Position numbers and translations under genes: made by a program
Notes under the pieces: generated by a model
What the model was told of the DNA's origin: nothing
What the model saw: the letters and a program-made list of their open reading frames with translations, nothing else
The model's database searches: none
Source of the DNA: Pyrococcus yayanosii CH1
GTDB taxonomy: Archaea > Methanobacteriota_B > Thermococci > Thermococcales > Thermococcaceae
Length of the DNA: 64,000 bases
Direction: 5' to 3'
NCBI RefSeq assembly: GCF_000215995.1
Contig: NC_015680.1
Coordinates: 868,001-932,000 of the forward strand
Shown: piece by piece, positions 62,483 to 64,000 of the stretch
Numbering within the stretch: the stretch's first letter is position 1
How the letters are laid out: each line of letters begins with the position of its first letter

Positions 62483-64000
62483 ATGAGGAAGCTCGCGGTA
62501 ATTCTTATCGGGCTCGCATTCTTCGCAATCTTGCAACCCATAGAAATTGTCAGCGCCCAAGAGAGCTATTCAGGTCTGTCAAAGATGATTGGACTAAAAC
62601 TGGGGGGTTATATAGAGTTCGGGAGATACACGGTAAAATTCACGGACGTTGACCAAGATTGGACGAAAGCCGTCATAACAATATATGAGGACGGGGTCAA
62701 AAAAGCGGAGGAGCCACTGTCCGTCGGTGATGTCCTCTACTATCCTAGCTCGGCAAACGTTCTCTTCGCCGTAAAGCTGTCGTGGGTCGCCTCCTACAGG
62801 GAAATGGTGTACCTGGAGCTGATGACACCCCTTAAGCTCCTGAAGGAGAACTACAAGATGACCGTGGGAGCCACCTACACTCTTCCCAGTGGATACCCGC
62901 CTTATAAAATCACCCTGACAGAGGTCACGGACAACACCGCGACCTTTAAGATAACGACCCCGAGTGGCAGTATCATCGTGAGAAGTGTCGACGAAGGAAA
63001 GCACCTTATCGTTGCGTATCCAATCACATCGGACATATCCCAGACCCCAATCATATATCTCATCCTTGACGACGCCGTTAAGGATGATTACGCCATAGTT
63101 GACATTTACGTTCCAACGCTCATATTCTCCGGTCTGAAGATCGTGGAGGGTGGCAACACCTCTGAAAAGGAGAACGCCCAGGTAGTTGAGGAACCTACCC
63201 AGCTTATATACAGCGACATACTTTACGTCGGGGAGCGCCTTAGGGTTGATTACAATGGAACAACTTACCAGATATACCTAGCCACCTTGGGCTACTATTC
63301 CAAGTTCTCCATCCTCGACAAGGCCGGTAAGGTTCTCGAAACGTTCACCGTGAAGGAGGGTGGGAGCTATACCTGCACGAAAGCCCCGCTGAGGGTTGAG
63401 ATCCCTCCGAACAGCGTCGACCTTGAGTATAACAGAACCCTAGTAAGGGTTTACGCACCCCCCGGGGCTGTTGCGGAACCGATAATTAGAGAAGCCAAGG
63501 TAATAGCTGAGCTAAGCGTCAGTAGCAGGGCTCTTCTGCTGGATGGGGAGGAACTCATAGTTTTCATCAATGTGAGGAACGATGGGAGAGGTAACGCCTT
63601 CAGGGTTAAGGTCGTGGCACCCTTGCCCAACGACTTCGAGCTCAAGAGTGGCATAGGCGTCTGGACACTCAGCACCCTTGACCCATTCTCCGAGATGCCC
63701 GTCCTCGTCTACACGATTAAGCCCACAAAAGTCGGAACTTACTCCCTCGGGCCCGTGAAGGTGGAGTACTACAACGAGGCCGGAAAGAAGATCTCCGTGA
63801 CCTCTAATACAATTGACAAAATAGTTGTTTATGCGATTCCACGGCTCGAACTCAAAGCGGTTGCGTACAATGGCACCTGGAGTAACTACGTGAGGGCAAA
63901 GGCTAACTCGACGATCAGGCTCAGATTCACGGTTTCCGCTGCGGGAACAGATCCCACCTACGAGTTCGTGAAGAACGCAACCCTCATTCTCAAGCTGGGG
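62483..64000 (+). CDS. Secreted beta-rich protein, runs off window
   Basis: The first 506 codons of an open frame with no stop before the window ends. ATG 62483 follows GGAAAGGGG; ATG 62477 abuts that SD. A signal peptide (MRKLAVILIGLAFFAILQPI EIVSA) leads an S-layer-associated-like beta region (KLGGYIEFGRYTVKFTDVDQ; LSVGDVLYY) and later CARDB-type domains (DGEELIVFINVRNDGRGNAF; TIKPTKVGTYSLGPVKVEYY; KANSTIRLRFTVS). Such proteins occur in large cell-envelope proteins of Thermococcales. The function and C-terminal anchor are not visible. Confidence 0.88.
   Translation, partial: MRKLAVILIGLAFFAILQPIEIVSAQESYSGLSKMIGLKLGGYIEFGRYTVKFTDVDQDWTKAVITIYEDGVKKAEEPLSVGDVLYYPSSANVLFAVKLSWVASYREMVYLELMTPLKLLKENYKMTVGATYTLPSGYPPYKITLTEVTDNTATFKITTPSGSIIVRSVDEGKHLIVAYPITSDISQTPIIYLILDDAVKDDYAIVDIYVPTLIFSGLKIVEGGNTSEKENAQVVEEPTQLIYSDILYVGERLRVDYNGTTYQIYLATLGYYSKFSILDKAGKVLETFTVKEGGSYTCTKAPLRVEIPPNSVDLEYNRTLVRVYAPPGAVAEPIIREAKVIAELSVSSRALLLDGEELIVFINVRNDGRGNAFRVKVVAPLPNDFELKSGIGVWTLSTLDPFSEMPVLVYTIKPTKVGTYSLGPVKVEYYNEAGKKISVTSNTIDKIVVYAIPRLELKAVAYNGTWSNYVRAKANSTIRLRFTVSAAGTDPTYEFVKNATLILKLG

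Overview
The window looks like a chromosomal segment of a hyperthermophilic euryarchaeon of the order Thermococcales, most like Thermococcus. The pointers are eIF5A, PCNA with a GINS subunit, TFS, Nep1, ribosomal proteins eS19 and eL41, a CTP-type riboflavin kinase, an ADP-forming acyl-CoA synthetase subunit, a KlbA-type ATPase with an intein, and a tRNA-Trp intron that doubles as a box C/D guide. Genes are tightly packed with ATGA-type overlaps, purine-rich Shine-Dalgarno (SD) sites (GGAGGTGA-like) and TATA boxes about 25 bases before many starts. No CRISPR array, rRNA or intact transposase was seen.

Layout. 1-3000 is a decaying zone: a broken ABC-transporter ATPase, a TnpB-less IS200/IS605-type relic that may still specify a guide-RNA scaffold, a PEGA-like gene tail, and a frameshifted secreted toroid-repeat protein. 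3000-14900 holds a PadR/membrane-protease group, glutaredoxin plus aminotransferase, a sodium symporter with its 32-residue partner, a run ending in rpiA and an RNA m5C methylase, Nep1, a divergent symporter-like protein and eIF5A. 15400-17750 is a second decaying zone (nuclease tail, frameshifted membrane gene, broken M48 protease, two tiny membrane genes). 17787-22820 carries CoA-linked redox genes (coaD, FAD oxidoreductase, CoA-disulfide reductase), an acyl-CoA synthetase alpha subunit and a flavin reductase.

22828-31350 is an information-processing block: intron-bearing tRNA-Trp, an MFS transporter, gins51-pcn-small gene-tfs, a translin-like protein, endonuclease V, riboflavin kinase, a strongly structured G+C-rich RNA and pheST. 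After tdh, 32477-39502 is a secretion/pilus-like operon on the minus strand: DUF515 protein, secreted protein, KlbA ATPase with an Ala1 intein that carries a helix-turn-helix domain, and two TadC-like membrane proteins. 39632-52455 contains a permuted GTPase, Trm14, FAH and nitrilase enzymes, eL41, a phosphoesterase, a PiT/DUF47 phosphate module, cysS, queE/queD and metG. 52531-64000 has an unusual pair (exported helical protein plus membrane-anchored winged-helix protein), a Trm11-like methylase, tRNA-Thr(CGT), CRM and eS19 genes, a DUF447 flavoprotein-like gene, two large secreted proteins (one running off the end), hjc and lhr.

The strongest leads are the TnpB-less guide-RNA-like relic (797-1110), the two-hairpin H/ACA-like RNA (27950-28107), the HTH-bearing KlbA intein and its operon, the exported-sensor/membrane-wHTH pair (52531-54467), and palindromic TATA boxes shared by divergent genes. 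All functions were read from sequence patterns alone; no database search was run.
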